A stretch of 64,000 nt of DNA from Pseudobutyrivibrio ruminis (GTDB taxonomy: Bacteria; Bacillota; Clostridia; Lachnospirales; Lachnospiraceae). Numbering within the stretch: the first letter of the stretch is position 1; each line of letters opens with the position of its first letter. A model generated the notes under the pieces. It ran no database searches. It saw only the letters and a program-made list of their open reading frames with translations, and had not been told where the DNA came from. The stretch spans positions 1 through 64,000 of the forward strand of contig SVES01000012.1 of NCBI GenBank assembly GCA_015057305.1, in the 5' to 3' direction. Shown here piece by piece: positions 27,672-36,961 of the stretch. The translations under genes were made by a program, and so were the position numbers.

Positions 27672-29117
27672 TTACTTCTCGTACTCTCCGCGGATGTCCC
27701 CCGTTGGTGGTTCCATTGGATAGGCGCCATCGAAGCAGCCGTGGCAGATTTCAAGGTCGTCAACCATTTGTGGGAGACGATTTAAATCTAGATAAGCCAG
27801 CGAATCGGCTCCGATGATGTCGCGAATTTCATCTACGGAATGATTGTAGGCAATAAGCTGTTCACGGCAAGGTACATCTGTACCGAAATAGCATGGCCAT
27901 AAGAATGGTGGCGATGATATACGCACGTGTACCTCGGTGGCACCGGCGTCACGTAGCATCTTTACGATACGATCAGATGTGGTACCACGAACTATGGAAT
28001 CATCGATCATGATTATTCGCTTTCCCTTAACGACCTCACGTAGTGCGTTAAGCTTTACCTGTACCGATGATTGGCGGCTGGCCTGCTTAGGCTTAATGAA
28101 GGTTCGACCTACATAGCTGTTTTTAACGAATGCAGTGCCATAAGGAATGCCTGATTCTAAGGAATATCCCTGGGCAGCAGCATTTCCTGATTCTGGTACA
28201 CCAACTACCAAATCTGCATCTACTGGGGAATCCTGTGCCAGAAAACGTCCTGCATTAATGCGAGATTCGTATACTGATTTTCCATCAATAATACTGTCGG
28301 TTCTAGCAAAATAAATATATTCAAATATACAACGACCATGCTTACTTTTATCAATGCATCGACTTTTATCTGATTTAATTCCAAACTCCGGAGAAATGGT
28401 AATCATTTCTCCTGGCTCAACATCCCTGATAAATTCCGCACCAATAGTGTCAAGGGCACAGGTTTCTGATGCAACCACATAAGCATTATCTCTCTTTCCA
28501 ATGCAAAGTGGTCTGAAGCCCTGAGGATCACGGACTGCTATAAGCTTTCTTGGACTCATAACAACAAGTGAATAAGCGCCCTTTATCTTATCACAGGCCT
28601 TTGCAACAGCTTCTTCAACTGTAGCACTGTTTAGTCTTTCCCTGGCAATCAAGTATGCAATAGTTTCAGAATCTATGGTTGTCTGGAAAATTGCTCCTGT
28701 CCTAGAAAGCTCATCACGAAGTTCTTCAGCGTTGATAAGATTTCCATTGTGGGCCATACCAAGAATTCCCTTTATGTAGGAAATAACAAGGGGCTGTGCA
28801 TTCTCTCTGGTGGAAGAACCAGCCGTTGAGTATCTTGTATGACCAACACCAATATCACCATGCATGCTTTCCAATATTTCTTCATTAAAGACTTCATTTA
28901 CAAGTCCCATATCTTTATGTAAGACATGGTTGCGCTTAGGTCCATTTGTATCAGATACAGCAATACCACAGCTTTCCTGACCTCTGTGCTGCAAAGCAAA
29001 AAGCCCATAATAAATAGAGGAGGCAACATCTCCACCGTCAAAATCATACATGGCAAAGACGCCGCACTCCTCGTGCAAATCGTCCCATGGCATGTCCTTG
29101 TGTCTAAAATCTGTCAT
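27672..29117 (-). CDS. purF: Amidophosphoribosyltransferase
   Basis: First committed step of purine synthesis: PRPP plus glutamine to phosphoribosylamine. I start at ATG 29115-29117 (TTAGGAGATTT upstream); an upstream in-frame start would run through the 29141-29189 hairpin. The 481-residue protein begins MTDFRHKDMPWDDLHEECGVF. Processing before Cys18 would expose the catalytic N-terminal cysteine, as in the B. subtilis type. The PRPP motif is IIMIDDSIVRGTTSD. Cysteines in GRCIFEYIYF, PCYFGTDVPC and EICHGCFDG fit the oxygen-sensitive Fe-S cluster of that class. It follows purC. Confidence 0.95.
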   Translation of the reverse strand: MTDFRHKDMPWDDLHEECGVFAMYDFDGGDVASSIYYGLFALQHRGQESCGIAVSDTNGPKRNHVLHKDMGLVNEVFNEEILESMHGDIGVGHTRYSTAGSSTRENAQPLVISYIKGILGMAHNGNLINAEELRDELSRTGAIFQTTIDSETIAYLIARERLNSATVEEAVAKACDKIKGAYSLVVMSPRKLIAVRDPQGFRPLCIGKRDNAYVVASETCALDTIGAEFIRDVEPGEMITISPEFGIKSDKSRCIDKSKHGRCIFEYIYFARTDSIIDGKSVYESRINAGRFLAQDSPVDADLVVGVPESGNAAAQGYSLESGIPYGTAFVKNSYVGRTFIKPKQASRQSSVQVKLNALREVVKGKRIIMIDDSIVRGTTSDRIVKMLRDAGATEVHVRISSPPFLWPCYFGTDVPCREQLIAYNHSVDEIRDIIGADSLAYLDLNRLPQMVDDLEICHGCFDGAYPMEPPTGDIRGEYEK

Positions 29118-29140
29118 AAAATCTCCTAATACATACCGCC

Positions 29141-29189
29141 AAATAAAACAAGAATTTTTCACTATACTCTCAAAATTCTTGTTTTATTT
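29141..29189. terminator. Long perfect hairpin between purC and purF
   Basis: Eighteen-base perfect arms AAATAAAACAAGAATTTT (29141-29158) and AAAATTCTTGTTTTATTT (29172-29189) with a 13-base loop. On the minus strand the end of the stem is U-rich. It may partly terminate purC transcription or be an attenuator before purF; the role is uncertain. Confidence 0.55.
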
Positions 29190-29214
29190 AGCTCACTATA
29201 TTTACCAAAATGCT

Positions 29215-30081
29215 TTACACTTCGAGTGCTTTACCAGTAAGTAGCTTGTAGGCTTCCAAATATTTATCGATAGTCTTGTCGATAACATCCTGTGGAAGGA
29301 GATAATCTGAATCTGGATTAGCCTTTAGCCAATCACGTACAAACTGCTTGTCAAAAGAAGGCTGACCATGACCTGGCTCATAGCCCTCTAGTGGCCAGAA
29401 GCGTGAGCTATCAGGTGTAAGCATTTCGTCTGCAAGAACAATATTACCGTTCTCATCTAAACCAAACTCAAACTTTGTATCAGCGATGATAATTCCCTTT
29501 GTAAGAGCATAGTCAGCGCACTTTTTGTAAAGAGCGATTGTGTTATCACGAAGAGCCTTAGCGTACTCTTCTCCGTGACCAGGAAATTCCTTTTCAAGAA
29601 CCTCTATGGAACGTTCATAAGAGATATTTTCATCATGATCACCAATTTCTGCTTTAGTAGAAGGAGTGTAAATAGGCTCAGGTAATTTATCAGATTCCTG
29701 TAAGCCTTCTGGTAGCTTAATGCCACAAACAGTACCGTTCTCTTTGTAGCTAGCCCAGCCAGAGCCTGTGATGTAACCTCTAACGATGCACTCAATTGGA
29801 AGCATTGTAAGCTTCTTGCACATCATTGCCTTACCCTTGTATTCATCATTTCTGAAAAACTCAGGCATGTCATTTACATCAGTTGAAAGCATGTGATTTG
29901 GAACGATGTCACTGGTTAAATCAAACCAGAACTTTGACATCTGGGTAAGCACTGCACCCTTATTTACTATCTTGTTCTTAAGAATAACATCGAATGCAGA
30001 TATACGATCTGTTGCCACCATGATAATGCTATTTCCATTATCGTATACTTCTCTTACTTTTCCTTCTTTAATTGGTTTCAT
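29215..30081 (-). CDS. purC: Phosphoribosylaminoimidazole-succinocarboxamide synthase
   Basis: Purine pathway ligase adding aspartate to CAIR to give SAICAR. I prefer the ATG at 30079-30081 (GAGAGGA 8 bases upstream) over the TTG two codons earlier. The 288-residue product begins MKPIKEGKVREVYDNGN, the nucleotide-binding loop of the family, and has MLPIECIVRGYITGSGW and DTKFEFGLDENGNIVLADEM with the expected catalytic and binding residues. It is about 50 residues longer than the shortest bacterial PurC and resembles the yeast-like form. It is first of the purC-purF-purB group. I see no purine riboswitch upstream. Confidence 0.95.
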   Translation of the reverse strand: MKPIKEGKVREVYDNGNSIIMVATDRISAFDVILKNKIVNKGAVLTQMSKFWFDLTSDIVPNHMLSTDVNDMPEFFRNDEYKGKAMMCKKLTMLPIECIVRGYITGSGWASYKENGTVCGIKLPEGLQESDKLPEPIYTPSTKAEIGDHDENISYERSIEVLEKEFPGHGEEYAKALRDNTIALYKKCADYALTKGIIIADTKFEFGLDENGNIVLADEMLTPDSSRFWPLEGYEPGHGQPSFDKQFVRDWLKANPDSDYLLPQDVIDKTIDKYLEAYKLLTGKALEV

Positions 30082-30121
30082 AATCAAATCCTCTCTTACA
30101 TTTATTCTATTTTTATAATTA

Positions 30122-30142
30122 ATTTGTTCTTTTTGAACAAAT
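30122..30142. other. Small hairpin between gpmI and purC
   Basis: ATTTGTTC (30122-30129) pairs with GAACAAAT (30135-30142). No U tract follows on the minus strand, so terminator activity is doubtful. The purC promoter, if any, must be in this short gap or upstream. Confidence 0.35.
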
Positions 30143-30144
30143 AA

Positions 30145-31689
30145 CTATTTCCTAACTAAGAGTGACTTACCTGTCATCTCCTTTGGCTGCTCAAGACCCA
30201 TGATCTCGATAAGTGTAGGAGCGATATCACAAAGAGCACCGCCCTCGCGGAGTGTATAGTCACTGTCGTAGTTAACTAAGATAAATGGAACAGGATTTGT
30301 TGTGTGAGCTGTGTGTGGCTCTCCTGTCTCATAATCAATCATCTTCTCAGCATTACCGTGGTCAGCACAGATGAATAATGCTCCATCCTTTTCTTTGATT
30401 GCTTCTACGGCATCTCCTACAAGTGAGTCAACACGCTCTACAGCCTTAACAGCTGCCTCTATAACGCCCGTATGACCAACCATGTCTGGGTTAGCAAAGT
30501 TGATAACAATAACATCATACTTGTCAGACTTAATAGCATCTACAAGCTTTGCTCCAACCTCTGGCGCCGACATTTCTGGCTTAAGGTCATATGTAGCTAC
30601 ATCCTTTGGTGAATTAACAAGGATTCTTTCCTCATCCTTATTAGGCTCTTCAACACCACCGTTGAAGAAGAATGTAACGTGTGCGTATTTTTCTGTCTCA
30701 GCAAGTCTTAACTGCTTCTTTCCATTGTTAGCTAAGAACTCACCGAATGTATTTGTAATGCTTTCTTTTTCGAAAGCGATGTGCTTGTTAGGGATTGTCT
30801 CATCATAATCCTTGAAGCAAGCATAATATAAATCAAGGAACTCTCTGTCAAAGCCTGTAAACTTGTCATCGCAGAAAGCTCTGGTAATTTCACGTGCACG
30901 GTCTGGACGGAAATTGAAGAATACAACTGAATCACCATTCTTAACAAGTGAAAGTGGATTTCCTGCTGCATCTGTAATAACTGTTGGAAGAACGAACTCA
31001 TCGGTTACGCCCTCGTCGTAACTAGCCTGCATTGCATCAGGAACTGATGTTGCAAGAACGCCCTCGCCCTTAACAAGAGAATTGTAAGCCTTCTCAACAC
31101 GGTCCCAGTTATTATCACGATCCATTGCGTAATAACGACCAGATATAGAGGCAATTGCACCAACTCCGATTTCATCCATCTTTGACTGAAGCTGTGCTAA
31201 GAAATCCTTACCAGATGCTGGTGGAGTATCACGACCATCAAGGAATGCATGTACATAAACATTTGTAAGACCATTCTTCTTGCACATTTCAAGTAAGCCA
31301 TAAAGATGCTCAATGTGGCTATGAACACCACCATCCGAAAGAAGACCCCAAAGATGAATATCTCCGCCATTCTTTTTAGCATTTTCGATAGCTTCAAGTA
31401 AAACCTTGTTTTCAAAGAACTCGCCATCGTTGATAGCCTTTGTTATACGTGTTAAATCCTGGTAGATGATACGGCCTGCACCGATATTCATGTGACCTAC
31501 CTCTGAGTTACCCATCTGTCCATCAGGAAGACCAACAAACATACCTGAAGCCTGTCCTGCCACATAAGGGCACTCAGCCATCAGCTTGTCCATAATAGGT
31601 GTATTTGCCATTGCAATGGCATTTCCCTTTGGATTGTCATTAAGACCATATCCATCAAGAACCATAAGTACTACAGGTTTCTTACTCAT
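30145..31689 (-). CDS. gpmI: 2,3-bisphosphoglycerate-independent phosphoglycerate mutase
   Basis: Glycolytic interconversion of 3- and 2-phosphoglycerate using two Mn2+ ions. The 514-residue protein has the alkaline-phosphatase-type metal site VLMVLDGYGLND, the catalytic serine in QMGNSEVGHMNIGAGR, DGRDTPPAS, and the distal metal histidines in FANPDMVGHTG and FICADHGNAEKM. Length is typical (about 510). It precedes purC and lies downstream of the lipoprotein genes. It sits apart from gap-pgk-tpiA by two genes, which nevertheless keeps it in the same glycolytic neighbourhood. Confidence 0.97.
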   Translation of the reverse strand: MSKKPVVLMVLDGYGLNDNPKGNAIAMANTPIMDKLMAECPYVAGQASGMFVGLPDGQMGNSEVGHMNIGAGRIIYQDLTRITKAINDGEFFENKVLLEAIENAKKNGGDIHLWGLLSDGGVHSHIEHLYGLLEMCKKNGLTNVYVHAFLDGRDTPPASGKDFLAQLQSKMDEIGVGAIASISGRYYAMDRDNNWDRVEKAYNSLVKGEGVLATSVPDAMQASYDEGVTDEFVLPTVITDAAGNPLSLVKNGDSVVFFNFRPDRAREITRAFCDDKFTGFDREFLDLYYACFKDYDETIPNKHIAFEKESITNTFGEFLANNGKKQLRLAETEKYAHVTFFFNGGVEEPNKDEERILVNSPKDVATYDLKPEMSAPEVGAKLVDAIKSDKYDVIVINFANPDMVGHTGVIEAAVKAVERVDSLVGDAVEAIKEKDGALFICADHGNAEKMIDYETGEPHTAHTTNPVPFILVNYDSDYTLREGGALCDIAPTLIEIMGLEQPKEMTGKSLLVRK

Positions 31690-31730
31690 AGAATTTCCTC
31701 CTTATTATCTAGCCTGGCTAGAAAAACTAT

Positions 31731-33110
31731 TTATTTTTTACTAATGTGTCCCGTCTCATCCATAATCGCTGATAGCGACATGCTATTGAGACTATTTATA
31801 ATACTACTATAAGAAGTATCATCAGACTTAAGCATTGATGTAACACCTGCATTGAATCTACAAGGAATGAAATAGGATTCTATTTTTCCCTCTTTAGTGA
31901 TTCTTAGCTGAGCTAAGCCAGTATCATATGACGCTGGCATATTTCCTGTTGTGGAAAACCAGTAATTTCCCAAACTGTAATAAATTGGGACCTCATCCAT
32001 ATATTCAACAGTCTGTAAACAGTGTGTATGTCCACCAATAATTGCATCTGCCCCAGCTTCCACAAAGGATTTGGCTAAGGCAACCTGGTCTGCACCATAA
32101 TTTGCATTTCCTTCAGTGCCCCAATGGACAAAAACTATAACATAATCTGCATTAGCATTAGCCTGAGCTATTGTATTACAGAAAAGCTCTGGATGTAAGC
32201 ACTTCATAACACCAGGAGAATCTGCTGTGGCTTCCTTTGTATAATTGAGTGTGCGCTCAATCTGAGTGGCTGCCACTATGGCAATCTTTCTGCCTCCAAC
32301 AATGAAATAAACTGGCTTGCCAGCCTCATCTATATTTACTCCTGCGCCTGCATAAGGCATTGCTGCGTTATTTAGAGTATCTAGTGTATCTAAAAAACCA
32401 GTCTCACCGTAATCATAAACATGATTATTAGCAATTCCAACTATATCTGTCCCCAGCTGCTCCATCAAAGAAACTCTTCCAGGGTCAGCTCTAAATGTAT
32501 ATGCCTTTCCCTCCAAGGCTGTGCCTCTGTTGGTATAGGCAAATTCATTATTTATCATCAAAATATCGGCCGATTGCATTTCTTGTAATAATTCTGGTGA
32601 AAAACAATCATTGATGCCATTTATTTGCTGATCCATAAAACTTGTGGTGGCAATTCCCTCTGCAAAAGAAACATCTCCTGTAAAATCTAAAACAATGTCA
32701 CCATCTGTTTTTTTATCTATAACATAGGTTTTATCATAAATGTAGCTTTGAATTCCTGTCATCTGACAGTATTCATACCAAAGTACATGGATGCTTTTAC
32801 CAGTAAGCTGGTACCAAATCTCTGGTGTCTCAAAATTGGCATAAGCAGCTATCTCTTCTATCACATCATCACCATACTGTGATGTGACCATCGATAGAAA
32901 AGATTCATCTATTGGATGTCCTCCAATAAACTGGCTTGTGCTGTTATTAAGTATTGTGTCCCAAGCATCAGTCAAATCAACAATTTCGATTAACTGTGGC
33001 TCGTTTGCCTCGAGATTCACTGAATCTACCTGTGTAGTAATTCTGCCGCATCCTGCTAGTAATGATAGACATACGCAAACTCCCGCGAAATAGAATTTAC
33101 ATTTCCTCAT
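31731..33110 (-). CDS. CapA-family (metallophosphatase-fold) lipoprotein
   Basis: Surface lipoprotein with a PgsA/CapA-type calcineurin-like domain, 459 residues. The signal is MRKCKFYFAGVCVCLSLLAGC. The conserved blocks of the CapA domain are TGDVSFAEG, MINNEFAYTNRG, GIANNHVYDYGE, VFVHWGTEGNANYG, IIGGHTHCLQTVEYM and IYYSLGNYWFST, which provide the metal-ligand Asp, Asn and His residues. Proteins of this family occur with poly-gamma-glutamate synthesis genes, but none are near, so a capsule role is not supported here. Its start overlaps the Sel1-repeat gene end by 14 bases, so the two are translationally coupled. Confidence 0.87.
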   Translation of the reverse strand: MRKCKFYFAGVCVCLSLLAGCGRITTQVDSVNLEANEPQLIEIVDLTDAWDTILNNSTSQFIGGHPIDESFLSMVTSQYGDDVIEEIAAYANFETPEIWYQLTGKSIHVLWYEYCQMTGIQSYIYDKTYVIDKKTDGDIVLDFTGDVSFAEGIATTSFMDQQINGINDCFSPELLQEMQSADILMINNEFAYTNRGTALEGKAYTFRADPGRVSLMEQLGTDIVGIANNHVYDYGETGFLDTLDTLNNAAMPYAGAGVNIDEAGKPVYFIVGGRKIAIVAATQIERTLNYTKEATADSPGVMKCLHPELFCNTIAQANANADYVIVFVHWGTEGNANYGADQVALAKSFVEAGADAIIGGHTHCLQTVEYMDEVPIYYSLGNYWFSTTGNMPASYDTGLAQLRITKEGKIESYFIPCRFNAGVTSMLKSDDTSYSSIINSLNSMSLSAIMDETGHISKK

Positions 33111-34338
33111 TAATCTGTGCCCTTACTCGGACAACAGCTTCTGTAGCTCCTTCATAACCCGAATCAGCAGCCATTTCGTAGTACGACAAAGCTGTTTCCA
33201 AATTCCTCTCAACCCCGTATCCGTTTTCATAAAGAAAACCTAGATTAACCTGTGCAATTGCATATCCCTGCAACGCAGCAAGCTTTTGATAATATACAGC
33301 GGACGCAAAGTCCACTTCTACGCCATAGCCATTATAATACATATAGCCAAGCTGATTAAGAGCAGGTGCAAAATCTGAATCTGCCGCAAGCAAATAATAT
33401 TCTATAGCCTGCTCATAATTTCTATCAACGCCTAGACCCTTTTCATATATTTGGCCTAGGTAATAGCTAGCTTTTGCATAGCCATTGTCAGATGCTACTT
33501 TGAAATATTCTATTGCCTTTGTAGTATCTGCTTCTACGCCCTCGCCCTTCATATATAGAAGTGCAATAGCTGTATTAGAAAGATTTTTGGCATATTGGTC
33601 AGCCAAATCTGTGCTATCAGACTTTGTGACCCTAGAATAATAATCAAATGCCTTTTTATAATCCATAGCCACTCCTATGCCATTTTCATAGGAATAAGCT
33701 AAATAGTAAGCACCATCTAAATCTCCAGCAATCTGAGCTTTATAAAATAAATCATAAATCTCTTTTTCTTCCTCTGGAATTACGCTTTCATCATCTGCTG
33801 AAACTTCTGAATCATCCTGGGAATCATCAGCATCTAAAGAATCAGCTAAATCATCAGTGTTTTCTTCATCATTTTTATCCAGCTGGGCTAGAAGGACTCT
33901 GGCCTTGCCTACATAAGCATTAGTGGAGCCGCCTTCAATCGCAGCATCAAAAAGCTCCATAGCCTTTTCATAGTCCTGATCAACACCAGCGCCTGTCAGG
34001 TAAAAATATCCCAAGGCACAAGTACCATCAACATTACCAGAATCAGAAGCCATCTGGTACCACGATATGGCCTCAGTGAAATCCTGCTTGACTTCATCTG
34101 TGCCATATTCTAGCATTCGCCCTAGCATTACCTGTGCATCAGTATCGCCCTCGTAGGCTAAAACCTCCAGTTCGTTATATTTCAGAACTGTGTAATCCTC
34201 GACCTCCACATCATCAAATGCAACCTGCTCTGTGGTGTCTCCTGTATCTATAATCTCTTTTTCCTCTTGCTTACCGCATGCCACAAGAGGGATGCAGGTG
34301 ACAGCAAGTAAAAGAAATATACGAATATGACTTTTCAT
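33097..34338 (-). CDS. Sel1-repeat lipoprotein
   Basis: Predicted surface-anchored scaffold, 413 residues. The signal sequence is MKSHIRIFLLLAVTCIPLVAC, and the rest is built of about seven Sel1/TPR-like repeats of 36 residues: (A)xxx(L)GxxYExGxGVxxDYxxAxxYYxxAAxxGxxxA, for example LGYFYLTGAGVDQDYEKAMELF and LGFLYENGYGVERNLETALSYY. A long acidic linker (residues about 150-190) interrupts the repeats. Such repeats bind proteins or peptides. It is directly followed by the overlapping CapA-like gene, suggesting that both act in one envelope process; the partner is unknown. Confidence 0.88.
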   Translation of the reverse strand: MKSHIRIFLLLAVTCIPLVACGKQEEKEIIDTGDTTEQVAFDDVEVEDYTVLKYNELEVLAYEGDTDAQVMLGRMLEYGTDEVKQDFTEAISWYQMASDSGNVDGTCALGYFYLTGAGVDQDYEKAMELFDAAIEGGSTNAYVGKARVLLAQLDKNDEENTDDLADSLDADDSQDDSEVSADDESVIPEEEKEIYDLFYKAQIAGDLDGAYYLAYSYENGIGVAMDYKKAFDYYSRVTKSDSTDLADQYAKNLSNTAIALLYMKGEGVEADTTKAIEYFKVASDNGYAKASYYLGQIYEKGLGVDRNYEQAIEYYLLAADSDFAPALNQLGYMYYNGYGVEVDFASAVYYQKLAALQGYAIAQVNLGFLYENGYGVERNLETALSYYEMAADSGYEGATEAVVRVRAQINEEM

Positions 34339-34426
34339 TTAATTCCTCCAAGGACTAGAAAACGTCCACCAGCGGAAATTATATCATAAATATCAATCAT
34401 TTAAAACAGTAATTATGACCATAAAA

Positions 34427-34461
34427 AACGGATTTCCCGAAAGAATATCGGGGAATCCGTT
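34427..34461 (-). terminator. Terminator of tpiA
   Basis: Arms AACGGATTTCCCGA (34427-34440) and TCGGGGAATCCGTT (34448-34461) pair over 14 positions with one wobble. On the minus strand this is followed by a TTTTTTAT run. It ends the gap-pgk-tpiA cluster. Confidence 0.88.
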
Positions 34462-34492
34462 AAACTTTAAGAGTATTTAATTGTAGCAATAA

Positions 34493-35239
34493 TTAAGCAT
34501 TAACGATTTTACCGAAATCTGGCTTAAGTGAAGCACCGCCGATAAGACCACCATCGATGTTTGGCTTGCTAAGAAGCTCAGCAGCGTTTGAAGCGTTCAT
34601 AGAACCGCCGTACTGAATACGAACAGCCTCTGCTGTAGCACCATCATAAAGCTTAGCGATAAGCTCGCGGATGAATCCACAAACTTCTTCTGCCTGATCA
34701 GCTGTAGCTGTCTCGCCTGTACCGATAGCCCAGATTGGCTCGTAAGCGATAACAAGGTTCTTTACCTGGTCAGCTGTTACGCCTGAAAGGTCCCAAGTAA
34801 TCTGACGCTCAATCCACTCCTTGTATGTGCCAGCCTTGCGAAGTGCAAGTGACTCGCCACAGCAAAGAATTGGTGTAAGGCCAGCAGCGAATGCCTTCTT
34901 AACCTTTGCGTTAATAAGAATATCATTCTCGCCAAAGATATCACGTCTCTCTGAGTGACCCATGATAACGTACTTAACACCAGCATCTACAAGCATAGGA
35001 GCTGAGATTTCGCCTGTGAAAGCGCCCTTATCCTCAATGTAGAAGTTCTCAGCACCAACATTTACGTTTGTGCCCTTAACAGCCTCTACTACTGGAACAA
35101 TATCGATTGCAGGTACGCAGTAAACTACGTCTACATCATCATTTTTAACTAAATCCTTAAGCTCAGCAACAAGCTTTACAGCCTCAGAAGGTGTCATGTT
35201 CATCTTCCAGTTGCCGGCAATAATTCTTCTTCTTGCCAT
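34493..35239 (-). CDS. tpiA: Triose-phosphate isomerase
   Basis: Interconverts dihydroxyacetone phosphate and glyceraldehyde 3-phosphate in glycolysis. The 248-residue protein has the substrate-binding Asn/Lys in [10 protein letters not shown], catalytic His in [13 protein letters not shown], catalytic Glu in [13 protein letters not shown], the mobile loop following it and the phosphate-binding [12 protein letters not shown] and [10 protein letters not shown]. Length is normal. It follows pgk across 221 bases that contain a long hairpin element and ends at a strong terminator. Confidence 0.97.
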   Translation of the reverse strand: MARRRIIAGNWKMNMTPSEAVKLVAELKDLVKNDDVDVVYCVPAIDIVPVVEAVKGTNVNVGAENFYIEDKGAFTGEISAPMLVDAGVKYVIMGHSERRDIFGENDILINAKVKKAFAAGLTPILCCGESLALRKAGTYKEWIERQITWDLSGVTADQVKNLVIAYEPIWAIGTGETATADQAEEVCGFIRELIAKLYDGATAEAVRIQYGGSMNASNAAELLSKPNIDGGLIGGASLKPDFGKIVNA

Positions 35240-35273
35240 TTTATAATTCCTTTCTCGCTATTCATTTTCACTC

Positions 35274-35394
35274 TATCATACACTCTTTCAGACACGCTTT
35301 CGCTCTGCTTTTTCTCATTGCCCTACATAAGATGCCACTTCGTGCCATCTAAGTAGGGATGGAAAAAGAAGGTCTTGAAAGAGTATATGCTATA
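35274..35394. repeat. Long bulged hairpin element (family member 2) between pgk and tpiA
   Basis: About 121 bases. The outer arms pair TATCATACACTCTTTCAGAC with GTCTTGAAAGAGTATATGCTATA. The inner arms pair CTTTTTCTC...CCCTAC with GTAGGGATGGAAAAAG, and AGATGCCAC with GTGCCATCT at the apex. The left arm has a 5' bulge GACACGCTTTCGCTCTGC (35291-35308), identical over 18 bases to the element at 43819-43957, although the stems differ. Confidence 0.72.
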
Positions 35395-35460
35395 GTTCAA
35401 ATTAATAGCTATTTAAAATTATTCTAATAATAAAAATATATTGCCTTTACGATTAAATTT

Positions 35461-36684
35461 TTATTTGTCGTCTGCTGCGTATACACCAGGAAGCTCCTTA
35501 CCCTCAAGGAATTCAAGGGAAGCTCCACCACCTGTAGAGATGTGGCTCATCTTGTCAGCGAAGCCCATCTGGTTAACAGCTGCTGCTGAATCACCACCAC
35601 CGATGATTGTTGTAGCATCTGTATCAGCAAGTGCCTGAGCAACTGCCTTTGTACCTACAGCAAGAGCTGGGTTTTCGAAAAGACCCATTGGTCCATTCCA
35701 AAGAACAGTCTTAGCTGTCTTAACCTTCTCTGAGAATAGTTTGATTGTCTTAGGACCGATATCGCAACCTTCTCTGTCAGCTGGCATTTTATCAGCATCA
35801 AATGTAATTGTCTCAATAGGAGCATCAATTGGATCTGGGAATTCAGCAATTGTAACTGCATCAAGTGGAAGGAGAATTTCCTTACCCATCTTCTTTGCCT
35901 TCTCAAGCATTTCCTTGCAGTAATCAATCTTTGTATCATCACAAAGTGATGTACCTACTTCGTATCCAAGAGCCTTCTGGAATGTGTAAGACATACCACC
36001 ACCAATGATAAGTGTGTCGCACTTCTCAAGAAGATTATTGATAACGTTGAGCTTATCAGCTACCTTTGCACCACCAAGAATTGCTACGAATGGACGTACT
36101 GGATTTTCAACAGCATTGCCAAGGAAGTCGATTTCCTTCTGCATAAGGTATCCAACTACGTTTGAACCGCCCTTAGCTGTAATGAACTTTGTAACACCAG
36201 CTACAGAAGCGTGTGCTCTGTGTGATGAACCGAAAGCGTCGCATACATAATCGTCAGCAAGATCAGCAAGCTCCTTAGAGAAGCCCTCGCCGTTCTTTGT
36301 CTCTTCCTCGCCACGGAAACGAGTATTCTGAAGAAGAACTACATCTCCTTCCTTCATAGCCTCTACTGCCTTTGTAGCAGCTTCGCCAGTTACGTTGTAG
36401 TCAGATACAAATGTAACCTCCTTGCCAAGCTTCTCTGAAAGACGCTTTGCAACTGGAGCAAGTGACTCGCCCTCGTTAGGACCATTCTTTACCTTACCAA
36501 GATGTGAGCAAAGGATAACCTTTCCTCCATCAGCGATAAGCTTGTTGATTGTAGGAAGTGCTGCCTTGATACGAGTATCATCTGTAATTTCGCCACCCTT
36601 AAGTGGTACGTTGAAATCACAACGAACAAGAACACGACGGCCCTTAACATTAATGTCATCTACTGTCTTTTTGTTTAATGCCAT
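35461..36684 (-). CDS. pgk: Phosphoglycerate kinase
   Basis: Glycolytic ATP-forming step, 1,3-bisphosphoglycerate to 3-phosphoglycerate. I start at ATG 36682-36684 with AAGGAGG nine bases upstream; an earlier in-frame start at 36711 lacks a site. The 407-residue protein has [45 protein letters not shown] and [13 protein letters not shown], covering both substrate and nucleotide sites. It is downstream of gap, separated by a terminator-like hairpin and two long structured elements, so expression relative to gap may be tuned. Confidence 0.97.
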   Translation of the reverse strand: MALNKKTVDDINVKGRRVLVRCDFNVPLKGGEITDDTRIKAALPTINKLIADGGKVILCSHLGKVKNGPNEGESLAPVAKRLSEKLGKEVTFVSDYNVTGEAATKAVEAMKEGDVVLLQNTRFRGEEETKNGEGFSKELADLADDYVCDAFGSSHRAHASVAGVTKFITAKGGSNVVGYLMQKEIDFLGNAVENPVRPFVAILGGAKVADKLNVINNLLEKCDTLIIGGGMSYTFQKALGYEVGTSLCDDTKIDYCKEMLEKAKKMGKEILLPLDAVTIAEFPDPIDAPIETITFDADKMPADREGCDIGPKTIKLFSEKVKTAKTVLWNGPMGLFENPALAVGTKAVAQALADTDATTIIGGGDSAAAVNQMGFADKMSHISTGGGASLEFLEGKELPGVYAADDK

Positions 36685-36715
36685 TATTCTATTCCTCCTT
36701 AATAAATCCAAGTCC

Positions 36716-36798
36716 GCTAGTTACGGTCACAAGCATCAGAATTTTTCATTCGGCTAAAATGCCTCATTCAAAAATCTGATAGCTTGTTACCTACTAGC
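36716..36798. repeat. Long imperfect hairpin element (family member 3) between gap and pgk
   Basis: Eighty-three bases bounded by GCTAG (36716-36720) and CTAGC (36794-36798). Arms pair through CACAAGCATCAGA/CTGATAGCTTGTTA and TTTTTCATTC/CATTCAAAAA. The ACAAGCAT.AG...CT.ATAGCTTGTTA motif recurs in the element at 41730-41852. Confidence 0.7.
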
Positions 36799-36814
36799 TC
36801 ACTTAAATATCTAA

Positions 36815-36851
36815 AATAAAAAGGGGTTCGGTCCATAAGGACCGGACCCCT
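36815..36851 (-). terminator. Terminator-like hairpin after gap
   Basis: Arms AGGGGTTCGGTCC (36822-36834) and GGACCGGACCCCT (36839-36851) pair over 13 positions with one wobble around an ATAA loop. On the minus strand it is followed by TTTTTTATTTT. It lies inside the gap-pgk cluster, so it would reduce readthrough into pgk. Confidence 0.85.
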
Positions 36852-36860
36852 AACAAATCC

Positions 36861-36961
36861 AAAAATTCGGATATTTGGCCATATGCAAGGCATGTAAACG
36901 AAGCTGTACTAAGTACTGCAAGCGCAACATAACGAAGCAGATGGACAAATAGACAATTTTT
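36861..36961. repeat. Bulged hairpin element abutting the gap stop codon (family member 4)
   Basis: Outer arms AAAAATT (36861-36867) with AATTTTT (36955-36961), then ATTTGGCCATATGC with GCAGATGGACAAAT. The apex GCTGTACTAAGTACTGC is a hairpin of its own. It overlaps the gap stop codon. An imperfect direct repeat on the minus strand, GCTTCGTTATGTTGCGCTTGC and GCTTCGTTTACATGCCTTGC, is also present. Confidence 0.55.

Noticed and set aside
27500..27763. An 87-codon open frame across the purF end
   Set aside because: It lies in the palindromic block and in antisense or shifted frame to purF, has no ribosome binding site and shows no protein-like composition.
30088..30144. Purine riboswitch or PurR box before purC
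   Set aside because: The gap is only 57 bases and contains just a small hairpin; no purine aptamer motif or CGAA-box pair was seen.
31731..33110. CapA protein as evidence of a poly-gamma-glutamate capsule
   Set aside because: No capB or capC-like genes are next to it. CapA-domain lipoproteins are widespread without capsule genes.
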